Source of the DNA: Sphingomonadales bacterium
Lineage (GTDB): Bacteria; Pseudomonadota; Alphaproteobacteria; Sphingomonadales; Sphingomonadaceae
Direction: 5' to 3'
Assembly (NCBI GenBank): GCA_018971065.1
Contig: JAGWVC010000058.1
Span: 1 to 24,993 of the forward strand
DNA: 24,993 nt
Under the pieces are notes generated by a model. It was not told where the DNA came from and did no database searches. It saw nothing but the letters and a program-made list of their open reading frames with translations. Below are positions 1 to 8,860 of the stretch, one piece after another. The translations under genes and the position numbers were made by a program. Each line of letters begins with the position of its first letter. Position 1 is the stretch's first letter.

Positions 1-390
1 ACGCGCTGCTATTCGGCCCGGTTCGAGGCGACGCGCGCCGACGGCACGGCGGTATGCCATTATCCGCGCTATCGCGAGGAACTGCCGGCCACCGACGGCC
101 AGGCGGCAAAGAGCTATGAGGTGCTGGACCTGGCCAGCACGCCGCAGGACGATACGCCGCCGATCCTGGTGCCCGAGGGGACGATGTTCCTGATGGGCGA
201 CAACCGCGACAATTCGATGGACAGCCGTTTCCCCGCCGTGGCCAACGAGGGCATCGGGCTGGTGCCGCAGGACAACCTGGTGGGCCGCGCCACGGTGATG
301 ATGTGGTCGACCGACGGTTCGGCATCGTGGTACAAGCCGTGGACCTGGCTGACCTCGGCGCGATGGAGCCGCATCGGGGGCGGGTTTTGA
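1..390 (+). CDS. lepB: Signal peptidase I, C-terminal part (cut by window edge)
   Basis: The reading frame is open from the first base to the TGA at 388-390, giving the last 129 residues; the N-terminal membrane anchor and catalytic serine lie outside the window. Signal peptidase I is a membrane-bound Ser/Lys endopeptidase that removes signal peptides from exported preproteins on the periplasmic side. The diagnostic segment is GDNRDNSMDSRFP (about residues 66-78 of the visible part), the conserved box E of the family, preceded by a hydrophobic strand (GTMFLMGDN). The C-terminal WTWLTSARWSRIGGGF resembles the usual alphaproteobacterial ending. The gene sits 13 bases before rnc, in the common lepB-rnc-era order, so it is probably co-transcribed with both. 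The family assignment is firm; nothing can be said about the missing half. Confidence 0.95.
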   Translation, partial: TRCYSARFEATRADGTAVCHYPRYREELPATDGQAAKSYEVLDLASTPQDDTPPILVPEGTMFLMGDNRDNSMDSRFPAVANEGIGLVPQDNLVGRATVMMWSTDGSASWYKPWTWLTSARWSRIGGGF

Positions 391-403
391 GCGGAACACG
401 GTC

Positions 404-1084
404 TTGAGCGGCGAACTGGGCGCGGAAACCCGCGCTTTTCTGGAACGATTTCTGGGCGAGAAGCCGCCGGGCTCGCAAGGGCTGTGGCTGGAGGCGCTGA
501 CTCACGGCAGCACCGGGTCCGACCGGCATTACCAGCGGCTGGAATTCCTGGGCGACCGGGTGCTGGGGCTGGTGGTGGCCGAGTGGCTGGTGGAGACGCT
601 GTCAGCCGATGAGGGCAAGCTGTCGCAGCGGCTGAACGCGCTGGTGGCGCGGACGATGTGTGCGTCGATCGCGCGGGGGATCGGGTTGGGGCCGCATATC
701 CGGCTGGGCAAGCAGGCGCGCGACGATGGCGGCGCGGATAGCGACAACATCCTGGGCGACGTGATGGAGGCGCTGATCGGCGCCTCGTTCCAGCAGCGCG
801 GTTTCGCGAAGACGCGCACGACGGTGCGGGCGCTGTGGGCCGATGCCGTGGCGGGCAAGGCCGGCCATGCCAAGCACCCGAAATCGGCGTTGCAGGAATG
901 GAGCGCGGGCAACCGGCGGCGGATGCCCGAATACCGGCTGGTCAGCCGCGACGGGCCGGACCATGCCGCGCGCTTCACCGTGGCGGTGGGCGTGCATGGC
1001 GTGGGCGAGGCGCAGGCGACCGGCAACAGCAAGCAGGAAGCCGAAACCGCCGCGGCGGCGGCCTTCATGGAGCAATACGGATGA
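404..1084 (+). CDS. rnc: Ribonuclease III
   Basis: A 226-residue RNase III, the Mg-dependent endonuclease that cuts double-stranded RNA and matures rRNA precursors. The N-terminal endonuclease domain (about 1-150) carries the signature RLEFLGDRVLG and the second catalytic motif LGDVMEALIGA, so the acidic metal ligands (E and D of LEFLGD, D and E of GDVMEA) are all present. The C-terminal double-stranded RNA binding domain (about 155-226) has the expected HPKSALQEW start and a GNSKQEAETAAAAAFM end. Length is normal for the family. The start chosen is TTG at 404, 13 bases after lepB stops; no ATG fits the N-terminus. The stop overlaps the era start as ATGA (1081-1084), so rnc and era are probably translationally coupled. 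Confidence 0.95.
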   Translation: MSGELGAETRAFLERFLGEKPPGSQGLWLEALTHGSTGSDRHYQRLEFLGDRVLGLVVAEWLVETLSADEGKLSQRLNALVARTMCASIARGIGLGPHIRLGKQARDDGGADSDNILGDVMEALIGASFQQRGFAKTRTTVRALWADAVAGKAGHAKHPKSALQEWSAGNRRRMPEYRLVSRDGPDHAARFTVAVGVHGVGEAQATGNSKQEAETAAAAAFMEQYG

Positions 1085-1995
1085 GCGACAAGATGCAACG
1101 CTGCGGCATCGTCGCCGTGATCGGTGCGCCCAATGCGGGCAAGTCCACGCTGGTGAACGCGCTGGTGGGCCAGAAGGTGGCGATCGTTTCCGCCAAGGCG
1201 CAGACCACGCGGGTGCGGCTGATGGGGATTGCCCTGGCCGAGACGCCCGACGCGAACGTGCAGATCGTGCTGGCCGACACGCCGGGCATCTTCGAGCCGA
1301 AGCGGCGGCTGGACCGGGCAATGGTGGCCGCCGCCTGGGAAGGCGCGCACGAGGCCGACGCGATCCTGCTGGTGATCGACGCGCTGAAGAAGCGGCGCGA
1401 CTATCTGGAGCCGATCCTGGAATCGCTGGCCACCCGGCCCGAGCGCAAGATCCTGGTGCTGAACAAGGTGGATGCCGGCGCCAAGGAACCGCTGCTGGTG
1501 GCGGCGCAGGAGCTGACCGCCAAGGTGCCGTTCGACGAGGTGTTCTTCGTTTCGGCGCTGACCGGCGACGGGGTGCCGCAGTTGAAGGACCGGCTGGCGG
1601 CGCTGATGCCGGAAGGGCCGTGGCATTTTCCCGAGGACCAGGTTTCCGACGCCAGCGAGCGGCTGCTGGCCTGCGAGATCACCCGTGAGCAGTTGTACCG
1701 CCAGCTTCACGACGAGCTGCCCTATGACAGCACGGTGCGGCCCGAATCGTACCAGACGCGGCGCGACGGCAGCCTGGAGATTCACCAGCAGATCGTGATC
1801 GCGCGCGACAGCCAGAAATCGATCGTGCTGGGCAAGCAGGGCGCGCGGATCAAGGCGATCGGCGAGGCGGCGCGCAAGGAACTGGCCGAGCTGCTGGGGG
1901 TGAAGGTTCACCTGTTCCTGCACGTGAAGGTGGACGAGGCCTGGGCCGAAAGCCGCGAGATGTACGAGGAAATGGGGCTGGACTGGGTGCGGTGA
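1081..1995 (+). CDS. era: GTPase Era
   Basis: Era (304 residues) is an essential Ras-like GTPase that binds the 3' end of 16S rRNA and helps assemble the 30S subunit. The GTPase domain shows the P-loop GAPNAGKST (residues 15-23), the switch region with G3 ADTPGIFEP, G4 NKVDAG and G5 SALTGDG. The C-terminal KH domain contains the GxxG loop in IVLGKQGARIKAIGEAARKEL, then the typical LHVKVDEAW ending. The frame stays open upstream into rnc, but the ATG at 1081 is the correct start: it overlaps the rnc stop as ATGA and gives the usual family length. Its own stop overlaps the next gene's GTG (1992-1995), extending the coupled series into an envelope-glycan gene. Confidence 0.97.
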   Translation: MSDKMQRCGIVAVIGAPNAGKSTLVNALVGQKVAIVSAKAQTTRVRLMGIALAETPDANVQIVLADTPGIFEPKRRLDRAMVAAAWEGAHEADAILLVIDALKKRRDYLEPILESLATRPERKILVLNKVDAGAKEPLLVAAQELTAKVPFDEVFFVSALTGDGVPQLKDRLAALMPEGPWHFPEDQVSDASERLLACEITREQLYRQLHDELPYDSTVRPESYQTRRDGSLEIHQQIVIARDSQKSIVLGKQGARIKAIGEAARKELAELLGVKVHLFLHVKVDEAWAESREMYEEMGLDWVR

Positions 1996-2426
1996 CGCAA
2001 GCGGCGGCGGGTTCCGCGCGGGCGGCGATAGCCGGTCAGGCGCTGCGCTATGGCGCATCCGGTGCCTTGCTGGCGGCGCTGTATTCCACGGTTTTCGCGC
2101 TGTTGGCCACGCATGGCGGGCTGCACCCGCAGCTTGCCAACGCCATCGCCTTCGCGGTCAACCTTGTTGCCGGGTGGGCGCTGCATTCGCGCTGGAGCTT
2201 TCGCGGTCACGGCCTGGGCACCGCTTCGCGGGGGCGGGTGCGAACCGCGCGGCTGGCCTATGCGGCGGGCAACCTGGCCGCCTATGCCCTCAACGCGTTC
2301 TGGGTCTGGCTGGTGGTGGGGCGGCTGGGCCTGCCGGTCTTGTGGTCGATCGTGCCGATCGTCACGCTGACGCCGGCGTTCACGTTCCTGCTTAACCGCA
2401 AACTCGTCTTTCAATTCCGAACCTGA
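1992..2426 (+). CDS. GtrA family membrane protein (polyprenyl-phosphate-sugar flippase candidate)
   Basis: A 144-residue protein with four hydrophobic segments (about 17-39, 46-66, 88-110, 114-136), the size and topology of the GtrA family. The N-terminal LRYGASGALLAALYS and C-terminal TFLLNRKLVFQF match the family's RYxxxG start and NFxxNRxxVF end. GtrA-like proteins are thought to move lipid-linked sugars made by a GtrB/DPM-type glycosyltransferase across the inner membrane for cell-surface glycosylation. Suitable partners are encoded just downstream: two GT2 enzymes (3227-4306 and 6002-6823) and a GT-C transferase (4317-5870). The GTG start at 1992 overlaps the era stop (GTGA), implying translational coupling. 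The substrate cannot be read from the sequence, and flipping is inferred from the family. Confidence 0.85.
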   Translation: MTQAAAGSARAAIAGQALRYGASGALLAALYSTVFALLATHGGLHPQLANAIAFAVNLVAGWALHSRWSFRGHGLGTASRGRVRTARLAYAAGNLAAYALNAFWVWLVVGRLGLPVLWSIVPIVTLTPAFTFLLNRKLVFQFRT

Positions 2427-2431
2427 CCAGC

Positions 2432-2464
2432 AACCGGCCCCCCGGCCCCCGGCGCCAGCCGGTT
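2432..2464 (+). other. Short GC-rich hairpin between the GtrA and methyltransferase genes
   Basis: AACCGGC (2432-2438) pairs with GCCGGTT (2458-2464) around a C/G-rich loop, in the 57-base gap between the two genes. There is no T-run, so it may be an attenuating or mRNA-processing structure, or nothing. Confidence 0.25.
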
Positions 2465-2483
2465 TCAGCGCAAAGGCTGCCCG

Positions 2484-3164
2484 ATGTCTGCCGAGGAAAA
2501 GACCTATCACGAAACCCGCCTTGCGGCCGATGCGCGGCGTGGCAAGGTCTGGTCGGCCTTGTGGAAATACCATTTTTCCCGCCATTTCGGCCCTGACGAC
2601 ACTGTGCTCGATCTTGGCGCGGGGTATGGCGATTTCATCAACGCGGTGAAGGCCGCGCGCCGGATTGCCGTGGACGTGTGGCCGGGGCTTGCCGATCATG
2701 TCGCGCAGGGCGTGGAAGTCATCACGGGCACCGCCGACCGGCTGGAAGCCATCGCCACGGGCGCGGTGGATCGCGCCTTCGCCTCGAACCTGTTCGAGCA
2801 TCTGCCGCGCGAGGATTTTGCCCGTACGCTGACATCGCTGGCGCGGGTGCTGTCGGCACGCGGCACGCTGACGATCCTGCAGCCCAATTACCGCTATGCC
2901 TATCGCGAATACTTCGACGACTATACCCATGTCGCGATCTACAGCCATATCAGCCTTGCCGATTTCCTGGACGCGAACGGATGGGATGTGATCGAGGTGC
3001 AACCGCGCTTCCTGCCGCTTACCGTCAAATCACGGTTGCCGACCTGGGATTTCCTGATCTGGCTGTGGCTGAAGTTGCCGTTCAAGCCGATCGGCAAGCA
3101 GATGCTGGTGGTTGCCCGCCCACGCGGCGGCGGGACAGGTTCACCGGCGGACAGCGATGACTGA
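2484..3164 (+). CDS. Class I SAM-dependent methyltransferase (type 11-like)
   Basis: A 226-residue protein with a class I methyltransferase fold. The SAM-binding motif I is VLDLGAGYGDFINAV (about residues 39-53), followed by an acidic end of strand 2 (IAVDVWP) and the post-motif segment SNLFEHLPREDFARTL, in which FEHL is the typical type 11 signature. The C-terminal part has the YDDYTH-like stretch EYFDDYTHVAIYSHISLADFLDANGW and an aromatic, hydrophobic patch (TWDFLIWLWLKLPF) that could hold the enzyme at the membrane surface. There is no signal peptide or clear membrane segment. It sits between a GtrA-type flippase and a GT2 glycosyltransferase, so a sugar or lipid-linked glycan is a reasonable substrate guess; the actual substrate is unknown. 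The ATG at 2484 is well placed. Confidence 0.85.
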   Translation: MSAEEKTYHETRLAADARRGKVWSALWKYHFSRHFGPDDTVLDLGAGYGDFINAVKAARRIAVDVWPGLADHVAQGVEVITGTADRLEAIATGAVDRAFASNLFEHLPREDFARTLTSLARVLSARGTLTILQPNYRYAYREYFDDYTHVAIYSHISLADFLDANGWDVIEVQPRFLPLTVKSRLPTWDFLIWLWLKLPFKPIGKQMLVVARPRGGGTGSPADSDD

Positions 3165-3226
3165 GGATTGCCTTTCAGCCCGGTTTGGCCTTGAAGCGCG
3201 CGGGGACGCGGGTGGTCGGAGCAAAA

Positions 3227-4306
3227 ATGGAAATCGTTGATCAAGAGCGACCGGAGTCGGGCACGGCCGCGCCGGCGGCGATGCGCGCCGAACCGCCACG
3301 TTCGCGCTTCGGGGTGCGCCATCGGCTGCGGCGGGTGCCGATCCTGCTATACGGCATCCTGCTGGCCTGTTTCGGGCTGGGCATGTATCTGGTGGGGGTG
3401 CTGATGATCGGCCCGCGCCTGATCCCGGGAATGTTCACCACGCTCAAGCCGATCAGCGAATGGATCGTCTGGCACAGCGGCATTCCCACCGTCGCCGGCA
3501 TCGCGCTGATCCTGTTCGACCTGCTGTTCGTGCTGGACCACAAGCGGCCGGTTACCGACGTGCGCAACGAACGCCTGGCGAACCGCATGGTGACGGTGGC
3601 ACTGACCGCCTACAACGACGAAGATTCGATCGCCGACGCGGTTCGGGACTTCCTGGGCCATCCGCAGGTCGCACGCGTGATCGTGGTGTCGAACAACAGC
3701 CGGGACGCCACGTTCGAGCGCGCGCAGGCCGCCGGTGCCATCACCGTCAACGAAGTGCGGCCGGGCTATGGCCGCTGTGTCCACCGCTGCCTTACCGAAG
3801 CGGTGGCGCACGACGATACCGAGCTGGTGGTGCTGTGCGAGGGCGACCTGACGTTCCGCGCCGACGACATCGACAAGCTGCTGGCCTATGCCCCGCATGG
3901 CGACGTGGTGAACGGCACGCGAACGGTGGAGCCGTTGCGGCAATATGTGACCCAGCTCACCACCTTCATGTATTACGGCAACATTTTCGTGGGCAAGCTG
4001 CTGGAGGCCAAGCACCTTGGCCGCAGCACGATCACCGATGTCGGCACCACCTACAAGCTGTGCCGGCGCGATGCCTTGCGGTCGCTGCTGCCGGTGCTGG
4101 ACGCGAGCGTGAACCTGGAGTTCAACGCGCACTTTCTGGACACGATCCTGGCGCGCGGTTTCACGCTGATCGAGGTGCCGATCACCTTCCATCCCCGCGT
4201 CGGCCTCAGCAAGGGCGGCAACGTCAACAACCTGCGCGGACTGAAGGTGGGCCTGCGCATGATCTGGGGAATCGTGTTCGGGTGGAAGCGGCTGCGGACG
4301 GCGTGA
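3227..4306 (+). CDS. Membrane-anchored GT2 family glycosyltransferase
   Basis: From the ATG at 3227 this is a 359-residue glycosyltransferase. The frame could start at a TTG at 3185, but the ATG has a purine-rich CGGAG a few bases upstream and is preferred. Two hydrophobic segments (about 37-61 and 80-103) precede a GT-A catalytic domain that begins at about 121. Family 2 marks are VALTAYNDEDSI (nucleotide-sugar binding loop), VIVVSNNSRDAT and VVLCEGDLTFRADDI, the last holding the acidic residues in the metal-binding position. Later conserved parts are VNGTRT and DVGTTYKLCRRDAL. The N-terminal membrane anchor followed by the catalytic domain differs from typical GtrB, where anchors are C-terminal. 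It probably glycosylates a membrane acceptor such as polyprenyl phosphate on the cytoplasmic face; donor and acceptor are unknown. Confidence 0.85.
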   Translation: MEIVDQERPESGTAAPAAMRAEPPRSRFGVRHRLRRVPILLYGILLACFGLGMYLVGVLMIGPRLIPGMFTTLKPISEWIVWHSGIPTVAGIALILFDLLFVLDHKRPVTDVRNERLANRMVTVALTAYNDEDSIADAVRDFLGHPQVARVIVVSNNSRDATFERAQAAGAITVNEVRPGYGRCVHRCLTEAVAHDDTELVVLCEGDLTFRADDIDKLLAYAPHGDVVNGTRTVEPLRQYVTQLTTFMYYGNIFVGKLLEAKHLGRSTITDVGTTYKLCRRDALRSLLPVLDASVNLEFNAHFLDTILARGFTLIEVPITFHPRVGLSKGGNVNNLRGLKVGLRMIWGIVFGWKRLRTA

Positions 4307-4316
4307 GGGGCGGCGC

Positions 4317-5870
4317 ATGATCACAAGCGGTTCGATCTTGCGGCGGCTGTGGCTGCCGGGCGCCTGCCTGCTGGCGACGCTGCTGCTGGCGGGTTTGCGC
4401 TTCGGCATCCTGGCCGGCGATGCGATCACGTTCCCTTACGAGCTGGACTATGGCGAGGGGATCGTCTGGCAGCAGATGCGGATGATCCTGGCCGGGCAGG
4501 GGTATGCGCCGCTGGCCCCCTACCCCGCGATCGTGTTTCACTACCCGCCGCTGTTTCACCTGCTGGCGGGCGCAATGGCGGCAACAGGACTTGACCAGCT
4601 TGCCGCCGGACGGCTGGTGGCGGTGCTGTCCACGTTGCTGGCGGCGGGATTTGCCGGGCTGATCGTCGCCGGATTCGCGCCGTCTCGGAAGCAGCGCGGG
4701 GCATTCCGGCTGGGCGGCGCGACGGCGGCTCTGGCCTTGCTGGCAACCCAGCCGGTGCTGATCTGGGCCGTGGTGTTCCGCGTGGATATGCCGTTCCTGG
4801 CGTTCAGCCTGGCGGGGCTGTGGCTGGGCATCCGTGCGCTAACCAGGCCACGGGCGGTGCATGGCGCGGCGTTGTGTTTCGTCGCGGCGATCTTCACCAA
4901 GCAGACCGCGATCGCCGCACCGCTGGCGGTGTTCGCGGTGCTGGCGCTGACGCGGCCGCGCACCGCGCTGGCCGGGATCGGCACCGGAATGGTGGTGGCG
5001 GTGGCGACGCTGGGCGCGGTGATGGCGGCAACGCATGGCGAGTTTCTGCGCCATATCGCGCTTTACAATCTGAACCGGTTCTCATGGCTGGCCGGGCTGG
5101 ACATTCCGATCACCATCGGGATGCATTTCGGGCTGGCGCTGGCGGCGGCAATCGGCCTTGTTCCGCGCGTGCGGGGGCTGGCCGCGAAGGGCTGGCTGGC
5201 GCGGCTGCGTACCGAACCGCGCGACGCCGCGCTGGCGATACTGGCCGCCTATCTGGCGATTGCCACCGCGATGCTGGGCCTGATGTTCAAATCGGGATCG
5301 ACGATCAACTATTTCCTCGAATGGACCGCGCTGATCGCGATCGGCGCCGGGCTTGCCGTTGCCGACTTCATCGGCAGCGCTCAAGCCGGCTCGCGCCATG
5401 CGTGGCTGGCGGCGGCGCCCTGGCTGGTGGCCGCGCAGACGCTGGCCGGGGTGGTGCTGATCGAGACCGACTACCCCGAACACGCCGCGCAGCGCGGCGA
5501 TTTCGAGCGGCTGGCCGCCGCGATGCGCGCGGCGCCCGGGCCGATCCTGTCCGACGACATGGTGCTGCTGTTGCGCGCGGGCAAGCCGGTGGTGCTGGAA
5601 CCGGCGATCTTCGCCGAATTGAGTGCCAAGCACGTGCTGGACGACCGCCCGGTGCTGGCCATGCTGGAACGGCGCGGCTTCGCTATGCTCCTGACCGAAG
5701 GGGGTCCGGGCGAGGCGATTTTCGATTCGCGATATACGCCAACGATGCGGCGCGCGATGCGGGCGGCCTATCCGCGCGAAGTCCGGCTGGCCAATGACTA
5801 TGTCGTCCATCTGCCGGCGGGGCCGCTGCCGGAATGGGCGAATGCGCTGCGGCCGGCAAAGGCTTCGTGA
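4317..5870 (+). CDS. GT-C fold polytopic glycosyltransferase (GT39/RgtA-like)
   Basis: A 517-residue inner-membrane protein with about ten or more hydrophobic segments. After the first segment (about 11-34) comes the loop YELDYGEGIVWQQ (41-53), whose acidic residues match the catalytic aspartate/glutamate motif of GT-C enzymes that use polyprenyl-phosphate sugars at the periplasmic face. The following HYPPLFHLLAG and the later FTKQTAIAAPLAVF resemble the RgtA/B/C/D and ArnT-like superfamily. The C-terminal ~100 residues form a soluble domain (ILSDDMVLLLRAGKP ... TEGGPGEAIFDSRYTP). The ATG at 4317 lies 10 bases after the preceding GT2 gene, with GAGGGG as ribosome binding site, so the two are co-transcribed. 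It would transfer the sugar delivered by the GtrA/GT2 pair to an envelope acceptor; the acceptor is unknown. Confidence 0.8.
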   Translation: MITSGSILRRLWLPGACLLATLLLAGLRFGILAGDAITFPYELDYGEGIVWQQMRMILAGQGYAPLAPYPAIVFHYPPLFHLLAGAMAATGLDQLAAGRLVAVLSTLLAAGFAGLIVAGFAPSRKQRGAFRLGGATAALALLATQPVLIWAVVFRVDMPFLAFSLAGLWLGIRALTRPRAVHGAALCFVAAIFTKQTAIAAPLAVFAVLALTRPRTALAGIGTGMVVAVATLGAVMAATHGEFLRHIALYNLNRFSWLAGLDIPITIGMHFGLALAAAIGLVPRVRGLAAKGWLARLRTEPRDAALAILAAYLAIATAMLGLMFKSGSTINYFLEWTALIAIGAGLAVADFIGSAQAGSRHAWLAAAPWLVAAQTLAGVVLIETDYPEHAAQRGDFERLAAAMRAAPGPILSDDMVLLLRAGKPVVLEPAIFAELSAKHVLDDRPVLAMLERRGFAMLLTEGGPGEAIFDSRYTPTMRRAMRAAYPREVRLANDYVVHLPAGPLPEWANALRPAKAS

Positions 5871-5966
5871 CGCGCGGCGGCAGGCCCGCTTGCGCATCGG
5901 CAGTGTCGGATTTCTGAACACAATGCGGGCATTGCTTAACCGGTTGTTGACGAACGCCATGCAAGG

Positions 5967-5994
5967 TTTGCGCAAGGACTATTTGCGCAAGGAC
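5967..5994 (+). repeat. 13-base direct repeat before the second GT2 gene
   Basis: TTTGCGCAAGGAC occurs at 5967-5979 and again at 5982-5994, a 15-base period. Each copy contains the palindrome TTGCGCAA. The second copy supplies the AAGGA ribosome binding site of the gene starting at 6002, so the repeat duplicates the Shine-Dalgarno region. It could be an operator pair or a simple duplication. Confidence 0.6.
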
Positions 5995-6001
5995 AGCGGC
6001 A

Positions 6002-6823
<822 letters not shown>

Positions 6824-6825
6824 GC

Positions 6826-7440
6826 GTGGGCAGGCTGGCCCTTCTTGGCGGATTGCAGGCGTTCATGGCCGCCAATTGGCTGGCCTTCGGGCTGGGGCAG
6901 ACGGTGGTGGCGGCCAGCGGCGTGCTGCCGGCGTCGATGATCGCGGTGATGGCCGGCGCCACGCTGGGCTTCGGGCGCGGGCTGGCGCTGTCGATGCTGG
7001 CGACGATGCTGGGCGGGTGGCTGGCCTTCACGGTGAGCCGCAGCGCGCTGGGCGGCTGGATCGGCCGGCGGCTGGAGAAGCGGCCGGGGCTGGCGCGGAT
7101 CGACGCGGCGATTGCCGGCGAAGGCTGGCGGATGGTGGCCTTGCTGCGGGTTTCGCCGGTGATGCCGTTTGCGCTGACCAGCTATGCGCTGGGGCTGACG
7201 CGGATTTCGCATCGCGATTTCCTGCTGGGCACGCTGGCTTCGCTGCCGGCGCTGGCGGGCTATGTGGCGCTGGGTGCGCTGGGCAAGCAGGGCTTGCTGA
7301 TGGCCGACCGTGGCCTGACCGTGAGCCACGTGGCGCTGCTGGCGCTGGGGTTCGCGGTGGTGGGTTATGCGCTGTGGCGGCTGCGCAAGGGGCTGGCGGC
7401 GGCTATTGCTGTGCCGCTGCCGCCGCCGCATCCCGCCTGA
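6826..7440 (+). CDS. TVP38/TMEM64 (VTT domain, DedA-like) membrane protein
   Basis: A 204-residue polytopic protein. The VTT/SNARE-associated core is visible as AGATLGFGRGLALSMLATMLGGWLAFTVSR and, after a re-entrant-like region, LLRVSPVMPFALTSYALGLTRIS, the characteristic R-x-SPxxPF...NYxxG-type motif of this family. Hydrophobic segments lie at about 8-33, 36-70, 105-125, 135-155 and 165-188. Members of the DedA/VTT superfamily act as lipid scramblases or transporters, and some bacterial DedA relatives recycle undecaprenyl phosphate or phosphatidylethanolamine. A role in lipid-carrier turnover fits the upstream glycan genes but is inference. GTG start at 6826, 2 bases after the GT2 gene. Its last 38 bases overlap the end of the opposite-strand gene. 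Confidence 0.8.
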   Translation: MGRLALLGGLQAFMAANWLAFGLGQTVVAASGVLPASMIAVMAGATLGFGRGLALSMLATMLGGWLAFTVSRSALGGWIGRRLEKRPGLARIDAAIAGEGWRMVALLRVSPVMPFALTSYALGLTRISHRDFLLGTLASLPALAGYVALGALGKQGLLMADRGLTVSHVALLALGFAVVGYALWRLRKGLAAAIAVPLPPPHPA

Positions 7441-8776
7441 CCAGCGCGAGCCAGTGGCTTTCGCAGTATTGGGGATCGTGCGGGGCCACGGCGCCGCGTG
7501 GGGCGCAGGCGCCCGCCTTGTCCGACAGATCGACCTGCCATTTTGCCGGCCATGATGCCAGCGGGCGGGCGTGATCGCGTTGCCAGGCGGCGGCTTCGCT
7601 GGACCAGTCAGGGCCGGTGGCGAAATCGGCCACCGGGCGCGCATACGTAAGGGCGCCGGAGAGCATGGCCAGCAGGCACAGCGGGCGGGTGACGGCGGGG
7701 GCGCCGGCGGATTCGCGCGTGGCCAGCGCGATCAGGCCCAGGCCGAGCAGGGTGACGGGCAGGAAGTGGTAGCGTTCGGCGGACTGGGCGCTGAACCATT
7801 GCGCCGGGGCCATCGGCAACATGCCGATGCCGAAGGTAACGACGGCGATGGCGAGGCCCGCCAGCACCAGCCACAACGCGGCGTCACGACGGCGCGCGGC
7901 GAGCCACAGCAGCCCGCCGAACCAGAGGCAGGACAGCGCGGCGAGGCCCCACCAGACCGCTCCGCCGGCAAGGCGCGCGGCGTGGACGGTGGCGCCGAAG
8001 CTTTCGGAAACCGGATCGGACAACAGCGGCAGCACGGCAAGGCGGACCAGCATGAGGTTCGCCAGCGTGGCGGGATCGAGCAGGTGACCGCGCAGCGGGC
8101 TGGGGGTGTAGAACAGCAGCAGTTGCAGCGCGGCGGCGGCGCCGAGCACGAGGGTCTGGACGAGGCGGGCGGGATCGCGATCGACGGCCGTGCGCAGGGC
8201 GAACAGCGGCAGGAAGACGATGGCGCCGGGGCCGCACAGCGGGCCGAGCAGCAGCGGCGCCAGAAACACGGCCCGGCCGGTGCGGGTGGCGGGCGGATCG
8301 AGCGCGAGGACCAGCGCGGCGGCGAGGGCGAGGTGGTACTGGATGTGGAGGACGTTGGCGAAGACTTCCTCGGTCATCGGGCTGATCGCCAGCACCAGCA
8401 GGCTGGCAACCACGGCAAGGCGGCTTTCCAGCCAGCGGGCGCGGCCCCGGAGCAGCAGCGCGGCGGGGAGAAGCTGGACCAGCGTGGCCGCGATCATGGT
8501 GACGCGCGGCGCTTGTTCAAGCGGGATCAGGCCGTGCCGGAGCAGCCCGGCGAGCATGACGGTGAGCCCGTTGGCGGCGAGGTTGAGGTAGCCGCCGAAC
8601 ACGCGCAGCAGCGCTTCGGCTGGCGGGTGGTGCCAGGCATAGGCGAGGAACACCGCTGCCTCCTCGTTCTGGAAGCGGCCGTGAAGCCAGGCTTGCGGCA
8701 GGCGCAGGAGGAGCAGCGCGGCGAAGGCGGCAAGCAGGGCGCAGCGCTGGGCGCGGGTGAAGGCGGGGTGCGGCAC
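7403..8776 (-). CDS. Polytopic membrane protein, possible GT-C superfamily member
   Basis: A 457-residue inner-membrane protein with roughly ten hydrophobic segments, starting at a GTG at 8776. After the first segment (about 12-25) the loop RFQNEEAAVFLAYAWH (34-49) has paired acidic residues in the position of the catalytic loop of GT-C glycosyltransferases, and the C-terminal ~80 residues are soluble. I do not recognise a named family, and it lacks other firm GT-C marks, so function is open. It lies 132 bases downstream of topA on the same strand, behind a hairpin, and runs tail-to-tail into the glycan block, overlapping it by 38 bases. The long opposite-strand frame over this gene is Gly/Gln/Arg-rich and is a shadow. 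A role in the same envelope pathway is plausible from location only. Confidence 0.7.
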   Translation of the reverse strand: MPHPAFTRAQRCALLAAFAALLLLRLPQAWLHGRFQNEEAAVFLAYAWHHPPAEALLRVFGGYLNLAANGLTVMLAGLLRHGLIPLEQAPRVTMIAATLVQLLPAALLLRGRARWLESRLAVVASLLVLAISPMTEEVFANVLHIQYHLALAAALVLALDPPATRTGRAVFLAPLLLGPLCGPGAIVFLPLFALRTAVDRDPARLVQTLVLGAAAALQLLLFYTPSPLRGHLLDPATLANLMLVRLAVLPLLSDPVSESFGATVHAARLAGGAVWWGLAALSCLWFGGLLWLAARRRDAALWLVLAGLAIAVVTFGIGMLPMAPAQWFSAQSAERYHFLPVTLLGLGLIALATRESAGAPAVTRPLCLLAMLSGALTYARPVADFATGPDWSSEAAAWQRDHARPLASWPAKWQVDLSDKAGACAPRGAVAPHDPQYCESHWLALVRRDAAAAAAQQ

Positions 8777-8860
8777 GGGGGCGGTTGGTAGGGGAGCGCG
8801 AGCCGGTTGTCGATTGCGGGCGTTTGGGGTGGCTGGGTGGGGTGGAGGAAGGGAAGCCGG

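Noticed and set aside
7571..8791. 406-codon frame on the + strand opposite the polytopic membrane protein
   Set aside because: The translation is Gly/Gln/Arg-rich with no hydrophobic or domain structure; the - strand frame has regular membrane segments.
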